A model generated the notes under the pieces. It saw only the letters and a list, made by a program, of their open reading frames with translations. It was not told the origin of the DNA and did not search any database. DNA of 34,251 bases from a bacterium. GTDB taxonomy: Bacteria; Patescibacteriota; Saccharimonadia; Saccharimonadales; UBA4665. Positions 8,370-17,669 of this stretch are shown in pieces. Position 1 is the first letter of the stretch; the number at the start of each line of letters is the position of its first letter. Location of the stretch: NCBI GenBank assembly GCA_021789195.1, contig JAJYJU010000004.1, positions 1 to 34,251 on the forward strand, read 5' to 3'. The translations under genes were made by a program, and so were the position numbers.

Positions 8370-9524
8370 ATGGCCAAGGAGCGTTTAGCTATTAATCGAA
8401 CAATTTCACGCAGCCTTTATCTAGGTTCGTTGGCGTTTAAGTCAAACGGTACCAAACGGGCGCTTGGTTTGCTTATAGGTGGTAAGCGTCGCAGCAAGCG
8501 TCTAGCGGTCAAAATTGGCATACTAGCCGGCGACATTATTCTTTTGGTGGCTGTGATTGCATTTATTAGCAGTTATACTTCAAGTAATAAAATCCAGAGC
8601 GCAAAACTCACCAGCTCAACTCCTGCAGTGACTAGTGTTTCCAGCAGTACAATTAATCCTCTCGATCAACTGGCCTCTGCAACAATTGCCTTAACCGTAG
8701 CCAGACTAGATAATCTGCCTGAGACAACAGCCGTTTCTAACCAGGCAGATAGCGAGTTAGCACTATTGTCTGAGGCGCCAGTTAATAACAGTGTTCTTTC
8801 TAAGCCACAAGTTGTTGCTACTAACTATGCTTCAAACAAGGATATTAAGACATATATAGTCCAACCGGGAGATACCATAACCTCTATTGCCCAGAAGTTT
8901 AATCTTACTAACAACAGCATATTATGGTCGAACAATCTCTATGGCAACTATGTAACTAGCGGAACAAAACTTTTGATACCCCCGGTTAATGGGATTGTCT
9001 ATACTGTGAAATCAGGTGACACAACCGCATCAATTGCTCAAAAGTTTAACGCCAATCAGTCACTAATTATTGCCTATAACGATGCTGAGATTAACGGGAT
9101 TTATATAGGAGAAAGAATCCTTATACCTAACGGTACTGAAGCAACTACTCCTTATTACACTTATGGTTTTGCCTTTGGTGTCGGCGCCATATACGGCTTT
9201 AACGGCTATGATTTTGGTGAATGTACCTGGTATGTGGCTACCCAGATTTCCGTACCGGCTAACTGGGGTAATGCGGATACTTGGTATATAGGGGCACGCG
9301 AATCAGGCTGGCGGGTTAGCTCGGTGCCTTCAGTAGGCGCAATTGCCGATACCAATGCAGGATACCTGGGACACGTAGCAATAGTTAAGGCAATCTCGGC
9401 CAATGGTCAGGAAGTGTTTATTAGTGAAATGAATGACTGGGGTGCGCCTGGCGGTGGTTTTGACAAGGTAGATACCATTTGGGAATCAACTTCCACTTAT
9501 CCTTTTTACATTACCCGTTATTAA
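8370..9524 (+). CDS. LysM-CHAP peptidoglycan hydrolase, membrane-anchored
   Basis: This 384-residue protein probably cleaves peptidoglycan cross-links or stem peptides outside the cell membrane. A basic N-terminus (about 1-48) is followed by one hydrophobic helix (about 49-69), a Ser/Thr-rich linker, and two LysM glycan-binding repeats (about 161-205 beginning TYIVQPGDT, and about 211-253 beginning YTVKSGDT). A CHAP cysteine-peptidase domain fills the C-terminus, with C285 in GECTWYVA, H335 in LGHVAIV and E353/N355 in SEMNDWG as the likely catalytic set. There is no signal-peptidase site, so it is probably a signal anchor. Position between mltG and obgE and its own promoter suggest separate control. 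It could serve the cell's own division or attack on a host wall. Confidence 0.9.
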   Translation: MAKERLAINRTISRSLYLGSLAFKSNGTKRALGLLIGGKRRSKRLAVKIGILAGDIILLVAVIAFISSYTSSNKIQSAKLTSSTPAVTSVSSSTINPLDQLASATIALTVARLDNLPETTAVSNQADSELALLSEAPVNNSVLSKPQVVATNYASNKDIKTYIVQPGDTITSIAQKFNLTNNSILWSNNLYGNYVTSGTKLLIPPVNGIVYTVKSGDTTASIAQKFNANQSLIIAYNDAEINGIYIGERILIPNGTEATTPYYTYGFAFGVGAIYGFNGYDFGECTWYVATQISVPANWGNADTWYIGARESGWRVSSVPSVGAIADTNAGYLGHVAIVKAISANGQEVFISEMNDWGAPGGGFDKVDTIWESTSTYPFYITRY

Positions 9525-9539
9525 AAGATAATTACTTTA

Positions 9540-9545
9540 TATAAT
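9540..9545 (+). promoter_or_regulatory. -10 element of obgE
   Basis: A consensus TATAAT ends 8 nt before the obgE ATG, leaving a predicted leader of about 2 nt. No Shine-Dalgarno is present. The 29-nt gap after the LysM-CHAP stop holds little else. Confidence 0.5.
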
Positions 9546-9553
9546 ATAAGCAG

Positions 9554-10831
9554 ATGAACTTTATTGACCAAGCAGATGTAAGTGTTGAGGCGGGTAAAGG
9601 CGGTGACGGCCGGACTAGTTTCAGACGCGAGAAATTTATTTCCCGAGGCGGTCCTGACGGCGGTGACGGCGGTGACGGCGGTGACGTTATTCTGCATGCC
9701 AGCAATAACCAAAACTCTCTAGCAACTTTTAGATACAACAAGCTACTAAAAGCCGATGATGGTGCCAACGGTGGTAATAAGAAAAAACATGGCAAAAGCG
9801 GGACTGACTTAGTGGTTGAAGTTCCGGTCGGAACCGAGGCTAAAGATGAAAATGGTGAAGTTATAGCCGATATGATTAGTGACGGCCAAAGCGTTGTAAT
9901 AGCATTAGGTGGCAAAGGTGGGTATGGGAACGCGCACTTTGTCAGCTCGCGCCGTCAGGCACCTAATTTTTCAGAAAAAGGTGAGCCGGGTCAAGCCCGA
10001 CAATTAAAACTTGAGCTTAAGATGTTAGCCGATGTTGGTTTGGTTGGTTTGCCAAATGCCGGTAAATCCACACTGCTTGGTGCCATATCTCATGCCCGAC
10101 CAAAAGTAGCGGACTATCCATTCACTACCCTTAGTCCATCGGTTGGTGTGGTTGATATGGACAAGAACCGCAGCCTGTTGTTTGCAGACATTCCCGGCTT
10201 GATTGAAGGTGCTGCCGAAGGTAAGGGCCTGGGACACGATTTCTTGCGTCATGTTGAGAGAACATCGGTATTAGTGCATCTAATCGATGCTTATGTGCCG
10301 GATGTAGCCGTAGCATATAAGACTATACGCAGTGAGTTAGAGGCATATAACCCAATACTAGCTAAGCGACCGGAAATTGTAGCTATTAATAAAGCGGAAG
10401 GGTTAGACAGTGAGATAACTGATGATTTAGTTAAGAACCTAAAAAGCGTGCTTAAAACTAAATCCACCCCTATTATTTTAATTTCTGCCTTAAGTGGTCT
10501 AGGACTTAAGCGATTAACTTATGCCGCTAGTAGTGCTAAAGATAAAGTTTTAGCTAAACAGTCCAAGGAAGTAGAGCCTACACTATATGAGTACCGCTTG
10601 CCAGATAGTAAAAGCAGCTGGAGCATTACTCACGAAAAAGATAACACTTATGTTATTAACGGACTGCAAATCGAGCGCTTCGCTATTCGAACTGACTTTA
10701 ATAACGACCAGGCCGTGGCCAGACTGTTGGACATTTTCCGCAAGAAAGGCATTCTAAAAGCCCTGACTAAACAAGGTGTAAAACCGGGCGATACTCTTAA
10801 TATTGCCGGCAAGGGCAAAATTATTTATTAG
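9554..10831 (+). CDS. obgE: Obg-family GTPase
   Basis: Obg/CgtA is an essential GTPase that acts in 50S ribosome assembly and stress signalling. The 425-residue product has the three standard parts. The glycine-rich Obg fold (1 to about 157) has a GGDGGDGGD loop encoded by three copies of a 9-bp unit at 9659-9685. The G domain has G1 GLPNAGKST (about 165-173), G3 DIPG (about 212-215) and G5 SALSG (about 311). A C-terminal OCT domain (about 345-425) begins near YEYRLP. The G4 motif, normally NKxD, is NKAE at 279-282, with glutamate in place of the guanine-reading aspartate. The gene lies 2 nt before sbcB, so the two are probably co-transcribed. Confidence 0.94.
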   Translation: MNFIDQADVSVEAGKGGDGRTSFRREKFISRGGPDGGDGGDGGDVILHASNNQNSLATFRYNKLLKADDGANGGNKKKHGKSGTDLVVEVPVGTEAKDENGEVIADMISDGQSVVIALGGKGGYGNAHFVSSRRQAPNFSEKGEPGQARQLKLELKMLADVGLVGLPNAGKSTLLGAISHARPKVADYPFTTLSPSVGVVDMDKNRSLLFADIPGLIEGAAEGKGLGHDFLRHVERTSVLVHLIDAYVPDVAVAYKTIRSELEAYNPILAKRPEIVAINKAEGLDSEITDDLVKNLKSVLKTKSTPIILISALSGLGLKRLTYAASSAKDKVLAKQSKEVEPTLYEYRLPDSKSSWSITHEKDNTYVINGLQIERFAIRTDFNNDQAVARLLDIFRKKGILKALTKQGVKPGDTLNIAGKGKIIY

Positions 10832-10833
10832 AT

Positions 10834-12315
10834 ATGTCTAGCTCACCAAGCTTATTCTTCTATGATCTTGAGACATCCGGCATTCATGCCGATTCAGCCA
10901 GAATAATGCAGTTTGCCGGCCAACGCGTCGATTTAGACTTAAATCCGGTCGGCGAACCAATAAATCTATTGATTAAACTGAGTGAAGACATCCTGCCGGA
11001 CCCTTATTCCGTTTTGATTCATGGCATTGCCCCTCAGCAGACTATATTAGAAGGATTGTCTGAAGAAGAGTTTCTTAAAGAGTTTTATAGCTCAGTCGTT
11101 CAGCCTGATACAACTTTCGTCGGTTTTAACAATGTCCGCTTTGACGATGAGTTCATGCGCTTTTTAAATTACCGTAATCTGTATGACCCGTATGCATGGG
11201 CTTGGGAAAACGGCAACTCACGCTGGGATATGCTGGATGTTACTAGAATGATTCGGGCGATTAGTCCGGATGGCATAGACTGGCCATCGGACGAGGCCGG
11301 AAAAAATACCAACCGCTTGGAGCTACTGGCTAAAGCAAACAACTTAAAGCACACCAACGCTCATGATGCTCTGTCTGACGTAGAAGCTACTATTAGTTTA
11401 ACTCGACTAATTAAAGAGCGTAATCCGGAGCTGTTTGCCAGTTTGTTCAAGATGCGCCTTAAAGTTGAAGCCGGCAAGCTAATCAATTCTAACCAGCCAT
11501 TTATTTACACATCTTCACATTACTCCTCGGAATACCTGCATAGCACGGTCGCTCTAAAAGTGGCAGATAATCTGCCGAGTAATGGTAGCGTCCTAGTGTA
11601 TGACTTAAGATTTGACCCCTCAAATTGGTTAAAATTGAGCACCGAACAATTGGCTTCCGCTTGGCGCTATGAGCCCAAAAGAGACCAATCGACTAATCCA
11701 AGTCTGCCTGTAAAAACACTCAGGCTAAACCGCTGCCCAGCCATCCAGCCGATTGACATCGAGAACATAAGCCCAGACTTAGCTAAACGACTTAAACTCA
11801 ACCGTGACAAGATTAAACAACACGAACAAATCTTAAAGGATAAAGCCGTTCTAGTTGACTTTGGCAATAAATTAAACGAGGCGCTTGAAATTTTAAATGA
11901 CGAACAATCTATAAGGCACAAAAAACGCTCAACCACGCCAGATATGCGCTTATATGACGGCTTTTACTCTGATGATGACCGTAAATTATTAAAGTCTTTG
12001 CACAATGGCGACGAGATGGTAGATAAAGTTCGCGAATTAAGACATCAATTTAGTGACCCAAGGCTTAGACAGCTATGTAGTTTCTATCTGGCACGTAATT
12101 TTAAAAAGCAACTAACATCTAAGGAAAGGCAAGGCTGGGAAGACTATTTAAGTCGGCGCTTATTAGGTGGCGGCGAAAACAGCGCTCTATCTAATTACTT
12201 TAAGCAAATTGCGCAACTTAAGGTTGAGCGAAGTGATTCGCGTAGTCAGGTTTTGCTTGAAGATCTCAGGCTGTATGGGGAGTCCCTGATTCCCGCTAGT
12301 AGCATGGAAGCTTAG
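10834..12315 (+). CDS. sbcB: Exodeoxyribonuclease I (ExoI/SbcB)
   Basis: ExoI degrades single-stranded DNA 3' to 5' in mismatch repair and recombination. The 493-residue product aligns with E. coli ExoI (475 aa) along its whole length. The DEDDh nuclease residues are D11 and E13 (YDLETSG), D104/D105 (NNVRFDDE), H177 (NAHDALSD) and D182. Further matches are YDPYAWAWE, NSRWDMLDV and the GFYSDDDR block of the C-terminal helical domain. The ssDNA-binding SH3-like region is expected at about 200-350. It starts 2 nt after obgE. The last 129 nt are overlapped on the other strand by a possible small gene. ExoI is best known from gammaproteobacteria. Confidence 0.93.
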   Translation: MSSSPSLFFYDLETSGIHADSARIMQFAGQRVDLDLNPVGEPINLLIKLSEDILPDPYSVLIHGIAPQQTILEGLSEEEFLKEFYSSVVQPDTTFVGFNNVRFDDEFMRFLNYRNLYDPYAWAWENGNSRWDMLDVTRMIRAISPDGIDWPSDEAGKNTNRLELLAKANNLKHTNAHDALSDVEATISLTRLIKERNPELFASLFKMRLKVEAGKLINSNQPFIYTSSHYSSEYLHSTVALKVADNLPSNGSVLVYDLRFDPSNWLKLSTEQLASAWRYEPKRDQSTNPSLPVKTLRLNRCPAIQPIDIENISPDLAKRLKLNRDKIKQHEQILKDKAVLVDFGNKLNEALEILNDEQSIRHKKRSTTPDMRLYDGFYSDDDRKLLKSLHNGDEMVDKVRELRHQFSDPRLRQLCSFYLARNFKKQLTSKERQGWEDYLSRRLLGGGENSALSNYFKQIAQLKVERSDSRSQVLLEDLRLYGESLIPASSMEA

Positions 12316-12492
12316 GAAATGGGATTTAAAGACAACCTCACTCTTTATTAGAAGTTGTTTTAGCATTTCTTTAACAGATAGTCTGGCACGTTTAACTACT
12401 ATTAATAAAATAATGCCAATAAATAGAAGGCTCCACATAAAGAAACTAATATTCATACCAATGCTCAAGCCTAAATTAACTAACTGATACAT
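12187..12492 (-). CDS. Possible small membrane protein, antisense to the sbcB 3' end
   Basis: This 101-codon frame is not a family I recognise. Its first half, lying in the otherwise empty 12316-12492, encodes one clear membrane helix (about residues 13-33, with [17 protein letters not shown]) followed by a Lys/Arg-rich tail. The second half runs antisense through the sbcB 3' end and could be chance coding. Support comes from the upstream sequence on this strand: a TTGACT-N17-TATTAT promoter with a TGC extension at 12539-12567, and AAGAAGAGAG about 10 nt before the ATG. It could instead be an antisense RNA over sbcB, or an artefact. Together with the uvrA promoter it accounts for the 317-nt gap between sbcB and uvrA. 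Confidence 0.4.
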   Translation of the reverse strand: MYQLVNLGLSIGMNISFFMWSLLFIGIILLIVVKRARLSVKEMLKQLLIKSEVVFKSHFLSFHATSGNQGLPIQPEIFKQNLTTRITSLNLKLRNLLKVIR

Positions 12493-12538
12493 CGAAATAA
12501 TACTCTCTTCTTAAACCCCGAAAAATCAAAGTGAGCAA

Positions 12539-12567
12539 ATAATAGCACCAAGTTGCTAAGCAGTCAA
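12539..12567 (-). promoter_or_regulatory. Strong minus-strand promoter (TTGACT-N17-TATTAT, extended -10)
   Basis: Read on the minus strand, TTGACT (12567-12562) is followed by exactly 17 nt and TATTAT (12544-12539), with TGC directly before the -10. Both boxes match the sigma70 consensus at 5 of 6 positions. Start would be near 12532, pointing toward the small frame at 12492 and the sbcB 3' end. It is the best full promoter match I saw in the window. Confidence 0.6.
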
Positions 12568-12616
12568 TAATAATATAAGCAATACTTAAACAGTGGTAAA
12601 AAACATAAAAATACGC

Positions 12617-12622
12617 TATAAT
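12617..12622 (+). promoter_or_regulatory. -10 element of uvrA
   Basis: A consensus TATAAT lies 10 nt before the uvrA ATG, giving an expected leader of about 4 nt. It is divergent from the minus-strand promoter about 50 nt away. No LexA-type operator is evident. Confidence 0.5.
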
Positions 12623-12632
12623 AACAGGCTTT

Positions 12633-15500
12633 ATGGCGGATGAAATCTCGGTTTTAGGAGCGCGCGAACATAACTTAAAAAATGTTAATGTTACCATTCC
12701 GCGCAACAAGCTTGTCGTAATAACCGGATTATCCGGTTCTGGTAAATCCTCACTTGCGTTTGACACTATTTATGCCGAAGGTCAACGACGTTATGTAGAA
12801 AGCCTAAGTTCATACGCTCGTCAGTTTTTGGGTTTGATGGAAAAGCCGGATGTTGATCAAATTGACGGCTTAAGCCCGGCCATATCGATTGACCAGAAAT
12901 CTACCAGTCGCAATCCGCGTTCAACTGTCGCTACAGTTACAGAAATATATGATTACTTAAGACTTCTTTATGCTCGTATTGGCGTGCCGCACTGTCCTAT
13001 AGATAATGTCGTGGTTGAGCGACGCACCATCGAGGGCATATTGGAACAAATAATATCCAAATACATGAACAAGCGAATAGTTGTATTAGCCCCAGTCGTC
13101 ATAGATAAGAAAGGTGCTTTTGAACATATTCCTGAGCAGTATAGCCGGGCTGGTTTTGCCCGGGCAAGAGTAGACGGCGTTATATATGCCCTTGATGAAT
13201 TTCCTGAGTTAGATAAGAACATCCGTCATAAGATAGAGATTGTGGCTGATCGTTTGGCTCTCGATGAAGCTAGCCGAAACCGCTTAGTTCAAAGTGTCGA
13301 GCAAGCCTTGGATCTTACCGATGGCAACGTATACATACTTGATCATGAGAGTAATGAAATTAAGACCTATAGTTTACGTTATGCCTGTCCGAATCATCCG
13401 GATGTAGCCATCCCGGAGCTGGAGCCACGCACCTTTAGCTTTAACAGTCCACACGGAGCCTGCAATGTATGTACCGGTTTAGGCTCGCGGCTTGAAGTTG
13501 ACCCCGAACTGGTTATTCCAAATGGGCGTTTAACTATAGCTGAAGGAGCAATTAGACCATATAACCGTATTAACGTAGATAACTGGTATATGAAGAAGTT
13601 GGCAGCGGTGGCTGACAAACATAACTTCTCACTACATGTGCCAACATCGGAGCTCACTAAGGCCCAGCTGGACTTAATCCTGTACGGTACAGGTGACCAG
13701 ACATATAGCGTTAAGTTATCTGCCGGGCGTTCATTTGAAACTACCTATGAAGGAGTTATTCCAAATCTGGAGCGTCGTCATCGCGAAACCGATAGCGATT
13801 TTATTCGTCGCGACATAGAGCGTTTTATGCTTGAGAGGCCTTGCCATAAGTGTAACGGCCTGCGTCTTAAGCCTGAGGCCCTGGCTATTACCATTAACGA
13901 CTTCTCAATTATGGATGTTTGCCAGCTGTCAATTACTGACGCGGCTGAATGGGTCAATAAACTTAAATTAAATTCAACCGAAACTCATATCGCCCGTTTA
14001 ATTGTTAAAGAGATATCTGCTAGGTTAAAGTTTTTAATTGATGTTGGATTGGATTATCTAACACTACTTAGAAGTGCAGTTACTTTATCTGGAGGTGAAG
14101 CCCAGAGAATTCGCTTAGCCACCCAAATCGGATCAGGCTTAAGCGGAGTACTTTACGTACTTGATGAGCCCAGTATTGGTTTACATCAACGGGACAATGC
14201 CCGTCTTATCGATACCCTAAAGCGACTGCGCGATCTGGGCAACTCAGTTTTAGTAGTAGAACATGACGAAGAAACCATTCGTAGCGCTGACTATTTATTA
14301 GACATTGGTCCCGGTGCCGGCATTCATGGCGGCGAGGTGGTTGCAGCCGGAACGCCAGAGCAGGTAATGAAGACTAAAAATAGTATCACAGCCGATTATT
14401 TATCCGGCAAACTAAAGATTGAAGTTCCCAAAGTTCGTCGCTCCGGCAATGGAAAAACACTAAAAATTATAGGCGCCAAAGAAAATAATCTTAAGAATAT
14501 TGACGTAACAATACCTCTAGGTTCTCTGGTGGTAGTCAGCGGTGTAAGTGGTTCAGGTAAGTCCAGCTTAATAAACGATATTCTAGCCAAAGAGCTGCTA
14601 GCCAGGCTTAATCGTGCCAGTACTGTACCGGGCCGACATGAAGACATCGAAGGGATTAAGCAACTCGACAAAGCTATTATTATTGATCAAAGTCCGATTG
14701 GTAGAACTCCCCGGTCTAATCCGGCAACCTATACCAGTCTATTTACTCCGATTCGCGAGTTGTTTGCTACTTTGCCGGAAGCAAAGCTCAGAGGTTACTC
14801 CGCCGGACGGTTTAGTTTTAATGTGCGTGGTGGTAGGTGTGAAAACTGCCGTGGTGACGGCATCATTAAGATAGAGATGCATTTTTTGCCTGATGTTTAT
14901 GTGCCCTGTGAAGTTTGTCACGGCAAAAGATATAATCGCGAGGCATTAGAAGTCCACTATAAAGGCAAGAACATTAGTGAAGTACTGGAGATGACCTGTG
15001 AAACGGCACTAGATTTCTTTTCTAACATCCCCTCAATCGCAAGGAAACTACAAACCCTGGTTGATGTCGGGTTAGGGTATATTGCTTTAGGCCAGCCAGC
15101 CACTACATTATCCGGTGGTGAGGCTCAGCGCATTAAGTTATCGAGCGAACTAAGCCGACGCGCGACCGGCCGAACTTTGTACATCTTAGATGAACCGACT
15201 ACCGGCCTACATATGGCTGATGTTGAAAAACTTCTTATCATGTTGCACGCCTTAGTAGATGCCGGCAACAGCATGATTGTTATTGAACATAATTTAGACG
15301 TAATTAAGAATGCGGACTACCTTATAGATATGGGGTTAGAAGGTGGCGATGGAGGAGGAAAAGTGATTGCCAGCGGTACCCCGGAGCAGGTTGCATTAAG
15401 TAAATCCAGCTACACCGGACAATTTCTCAAGCATATTCTTAACCAATCTGGTAAAATACAATCAAGTAGATTAAGTAAAAGTACAGGGAAGAACGAGTAA
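12633..15500 (+). CDS. uvrA: Excinuclease ABC subunit A
   Basis: UvrA is the damage-sensing ABC ATPase of nucleotide excision repair and loads UvrB. The 955-residue product is full length. ABC unit I has Walker [10 protein letters not shown] (about 32-40) and signature [12 protein letters not shown], with Walker [14 protein letters not shown] unit II has Walker [10 protein letters not shown] (near 637-645), signature [11 protein letters not shown] and Walker [11 protein letters not shown]. The C-terminal zinc finger is intact (CENCRGDG with VPCEVCHG). The first zinc module reads CPNH and CNVC, a CxxH/CxxC set in place of four cysteines. The short zinc segment near residue 122 is reduced to PHCPID. 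The gene heads a run with bL25, a tail-anchored protein and uvrC. uvrB is outside the window. Confidence 0.97.
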   Translation: MADEISVLGAREHNLKNVNVTIPRNKLVVITGLSGSGKSSLAFDTIYAEGQRRYVESLSSYARQFLGLMEKPDVDQIDGLSPAISIDQKSTSRNPRSTVATVTEIYDYLRLLYARIGVPHCPIDNVVVERRTIEGILEQIISKYMNKRIVVLAPVVIDKKGAFEHIPEQYSRAGFARARVDGVIYALDEFPELDKNIRHKIEIVADRLALDEASRNRLVQSVEQALDLTDGNVYILDHESNEIKTYSLRYACPNHPDVAIPELEPRTFSFNSPHGACNVCTGLGSRLEVDPELVIPNGRLTIAEGAIRPYNRINVDNWYMKKLAAVADKHNFSLHVPTSELTKAQLDLILYGTGDQTYSVKLSAGRSFETTYEGVIPNLERRHRETDSDFIRRDIERFMLERPCHKCNGLRLKPEALAITINDFSIMDVCQLSITDAAEWVNKLKLNSTETHIARLIVKEISARLKFLIDVGLDYLTLLRSAVTLSGGEAQRIRLATQIGSGLSGVLYVLDEPSIGLHQRDNARLIDTLKRLRDLGNSVLVVEHDEETIRSADYLLDIGPGAGIHGGEVVAAGTPEQVMKTKNSITADYLSGKLKIEVPKVRRSGNGKTLKIIGAKENNLKNIDVTIPLGSLVVVSGVSGSGKSSLINDILAKELLARLNRASTVPGRHEDIEGIKQLDKAIIIDQSPIGRTPRSNPATYTSLFTPIRELFATLPEAKLRGYSAGRFSFNVRGGRCENCRGDGIIKIEMHFLPDVYVPCEVCHGKRYNREALEVHYKGKNISEVLEMTCETALDFFSNIPSIARKLQTLVDVGLGYIALGQPATTLSGGEAQRIKLSSELSRRATGRTLYILDEPTTGLHMADVEKLLIMLHALVDAGNSMIVIEHNLDVIKNADYLIDMGLEGGDGGGKVIASGTPEQVALSKSSYTGQFLKHILNQSGKIQSSRLSKSTGKNE

Positions 15501-15503
15501 TTT

Positions 15504-16214
15504 ATGGCTCAAGATGTAATTAATTTGTCCTTAGAACCGCGTAGTATTACCGGAAAAGCAGTAAAACACTTACGCAAATCCGGTAAAATTCCGGCTGTTA
15601 TCCATGATCACGGCCGTCCTTCAGTTATCGTAGAGGCAGATGGACCGAGCTTAATTAAAGCTTATCGCCAGGCTGGAAAACACCACCCAATTAACTTAGT
15701 TGCCGGCGATAAAACGTACACAGCTATGATTAAAGCGGTCGAGTTTGAGCCACGCAAGAATCAACTCAACCACGTTGTGTTTAATGCTGTTGCGGCTGAC
15801 CAGGTAGTTGAAGCTGAAATACCAATTGAACCTAAATTCGCTGAAGGCAATGAATCGACTCCAGCTGAGCGCTCCGGTCTGATTGTGCTTAACAATCTTG
15901 AATCTGTTATGGTTGAAGCTTTACCCAAAAACCTACCAGACGTTATTTACTACGACGCAGAGAAACTTAATGAAGTTGGCGACCAGGTAGCTGTATCCGA
16001 TTTAATAGTGCCAGACAATGTTGAAATTAAGACTGAATCTAACCATGCTGTGGCTACAGTTTATGAGCCAAGTGCTTTAGCAGCCGCCAACGAATCAGCT
16101 GGTGGTAGCGCAGAAGAGCCGGTAGCAACTGAAGAAGGCGATGAAGCAGAAACTGAAGCAGCTCAAGAAGCTGGTGAAGCAGCAGAAAAAGATAAGTCTG
16201 AAGAAGCTGCTTAA
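15504..16214 (+). CDS. rplY: Ribosomal protein bL25, long CTC form
   Basis: bL25 binds 5S rRNA in the 50S subunit. The long CTC/TL5 form adds a C-terminal beta domain. The 236-residue product begins with the L25 domain (about 1-95, with RKSGKIPAVIH and YTAMIKAVEFEP), followed by the TL5 C-terminal domain (about 96-190, with VEAEIPIEP and VMVEALPKNLP) and an unstructured Glu/Ala-rich tail from about 195. It starts 3 nt after the uvrA stop, so it may share a transcript with uvrA. The acidic tail is normal for this family. Confidence 0.92.
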   Translation: MAQDVINLSLEPRSITGKAVKHLRKSGKIPAVIHDHGRPSVIVEADGPSLIKAYRQAGKHHPINLVAGDKTYTAMIKAVEFEPRKNQLNHVVFNAVAADQVVEAEIPIEPKFAEGNESTPAERSGLIVLNNLESVMVEALPKNLPDVIYYDAEKLNEVGDQVAVSDLIVPDNVEIKTESNHAVATVYEPSALAAANESAGGSAEEPVATEEGDEAETEAAQEAGEAAEKDKSEEAA

Positions 16215-16269
16215 GCCCATCTATAAAGAGCCTGTCAGTTAAGTAAGTTAATTTTAAGACAGTATAGAT

Positions 16270-17667
16270 ATGGAAGATGCACCTTTATTTCCTCGCCCGG
16301 AAGATGACGACGAAGAAGACGACAATGAAGACCAGCCAAAGAGGAAAGTTCCTTCCCTAGGCGAGCTAATCATTAACGACGAAAAAGATGGTAAAAAAAG
16401 CATCTTGTCTTTGTTTGAGGCAAACAAAAAGAACACCAAAGATAATGAAGCTGAACCTGACGAGAGTTTATCGGCTGATGAAATAGCAACTGTTCAGCGT
16501 GAAGTTGCATTAGAACATTTAAACAACCCGGTAGTTGAAGCCGAACCGCAACCCCCGGTTGTGGACTTTCTGGAACAAGTCGTTGATGGGGTTGACCCTG
16601 ATACGGCTTATGAAGCAACTAAAATTGCCTACCAACTAGATGAAGTGCCAGAACAAAACAAAGAGTCTATTACCGAAGAAGTAGCAACTCCTCCATCTAA
16701 TGAGCGTGTAGAAATAGAATATCCGCATAGCAATCCATTCATATCAGAACCTGAAGCAGCCATCTCTTCAAGCATAACGACGGTAGAAAGTGTCGCTCCT
16801 AAAAGTGACACCAAGCTGGTAAATAAAATAACCTCTTCAATTGCTACGCATCGCCATCAATCATTAAGCGAACCAAAGACTGTCTATGTCGAAAAACCGG
16901 CAGTAGTTGCCGTCCCAGAGAGTCTAAAAAAAGATATTAATGACATTGAGGTTAAACTAACCAAGAAAGAAGTTACCCTCCAGCGATTAAGTCAAACCAA
17001 GCAAGAGGCTCCAGCAAGCGTAAACACTACGACAAAACCAGTTGAACGGACTCAGCAAGGCCGCAATGAAAGCCGTCTGAACCTAACTAAGCCAACTGCC
17101 CAAGCGGAGAAGATTGGACGGATGCTTATTAATAACGAAAGCAAGAGAACCGAGCAGACCGTATCTAATCAAATTAAAGATACAGCACCTGACCAGGTTA
17201 AGTATATGAGCCGGGCAGAGCTATTAGATTTAAGCAGTAAGTTAGAAGTTGAGGGCGCCTCTCTTAAGCATATGTTCGATAACAATTTGTTTAATGAAAT
17301 AGCCTTAAGACGTTTAGTAGAAGCCTATCTAAGTGGTAAAAACATTGCCCCAATGCTTAGGCATGAAATATTAACTAAACAGCAAAGTAAGTTTGAAAAA
17401 GATCCGCTATTGCGTGATCGCCAAGCTATCACCACTAAGACTAACTCTAGCTGGGATGATATATATAAGGTGTCTAATCAGTTAAACCCACACATCAATA
17501 ATCAACATCAAGGCTCTATTGCGCAGGCGGAAAGTTTAAACATTTACTCTCCTAATTCCTCAAAGAACCAATCTAAACCTCATGGGGTCTCAGTTGCCAG
17601 TGCCACTCTGGTTGCAGTCATAATAATACTGGTGTTTCTAATCATACTCTTTACCTTTCATATATAG
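16270..17667 (+). CDS. Acidic, tail-anchored membrane protein of unknown function
   Basis: I do not recognise this 465-residue protein. The N-terminus is very acidic (DDDEEDDNEDQ within the first 22 residues). A long low-complexity Glu/Pro/Ser/Thr region follows. A predicted helical lysine-rich stretch lies at about 220-245, and a more ordered segment of about 70 residues (near 314-385, MSRAELLDLSSKLE to LRHEILTKQQ) may be a small folded domain. A single hydrophobic helix forms the last about 25 residues, after which the chain ends at once, so it should be a C-tail-anchored protein facing the cytoplasm. It sits 55 nt after bL25 and 2 nt before uvrC. The ordered segment is where homology is most likely to be found. 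Confidence 0.75.
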   Translation: MEDAPLFPRPEDDDEEDDNEDQPKRKVPSLGELIINDEKDGKKSILSLFEANKKNTKDNEAEPDESLSADEIATVQREVALEHLNNPVVEAEPQPPVVDFLEQVVDGVDPDTAYEATKIAYQLDEVPEQNKESITEEVATPPSNERVEIEYPHSNPFISEPEAAISSSITTVESVAPKSDTKLVNKITSSIATHRHQSLSEPKTVYVEKPAVVAVPESLKKDINDIEVKLTKKEVTLQRLSQTKQEAPASVNTTTKPVERTQQGRNESRLNLTKPTAQAEKIGRMLINNESKRTEQTVSNQIKDTAPDQVKYMSRAELLDLSSKLEVEGASLKHMFDNNLFNEIALRRLVEAYLSGKNIAPMLRHEILTKQQSKFEKDPLLRDRQAITTKTNSSWDDIYKVSNQLNPHINNQHQGSIAQAESLNIYSPNSSKNQSKPHGVSVASATLVAVIIILVFLIILFTFHI

Positions 17668-17669
17668 CT

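Noticed and set aside
9659-9685. Three tandem copies of GGCGGTGAC in obgE
   Set aside because: They encode the glycine-rich GGD loop expected in the Obg fold, so a protein constraint explains the repeat better than phase variation.
9532-9915. 127-codon minus-strand frame under obgE
   Set aside because: Pro/Ser-rich low-complexity shadow of the glycine-rich Obg domain.
13389-13500. UvrA first zinc module reading CPNH instead of CxxC as a defect
   Set aside because: A CxxH/CxxC set can still bind zinc, and I recall similar CPxHG forms in other bacterial UvrA proteins, so I do not count it as unusual.
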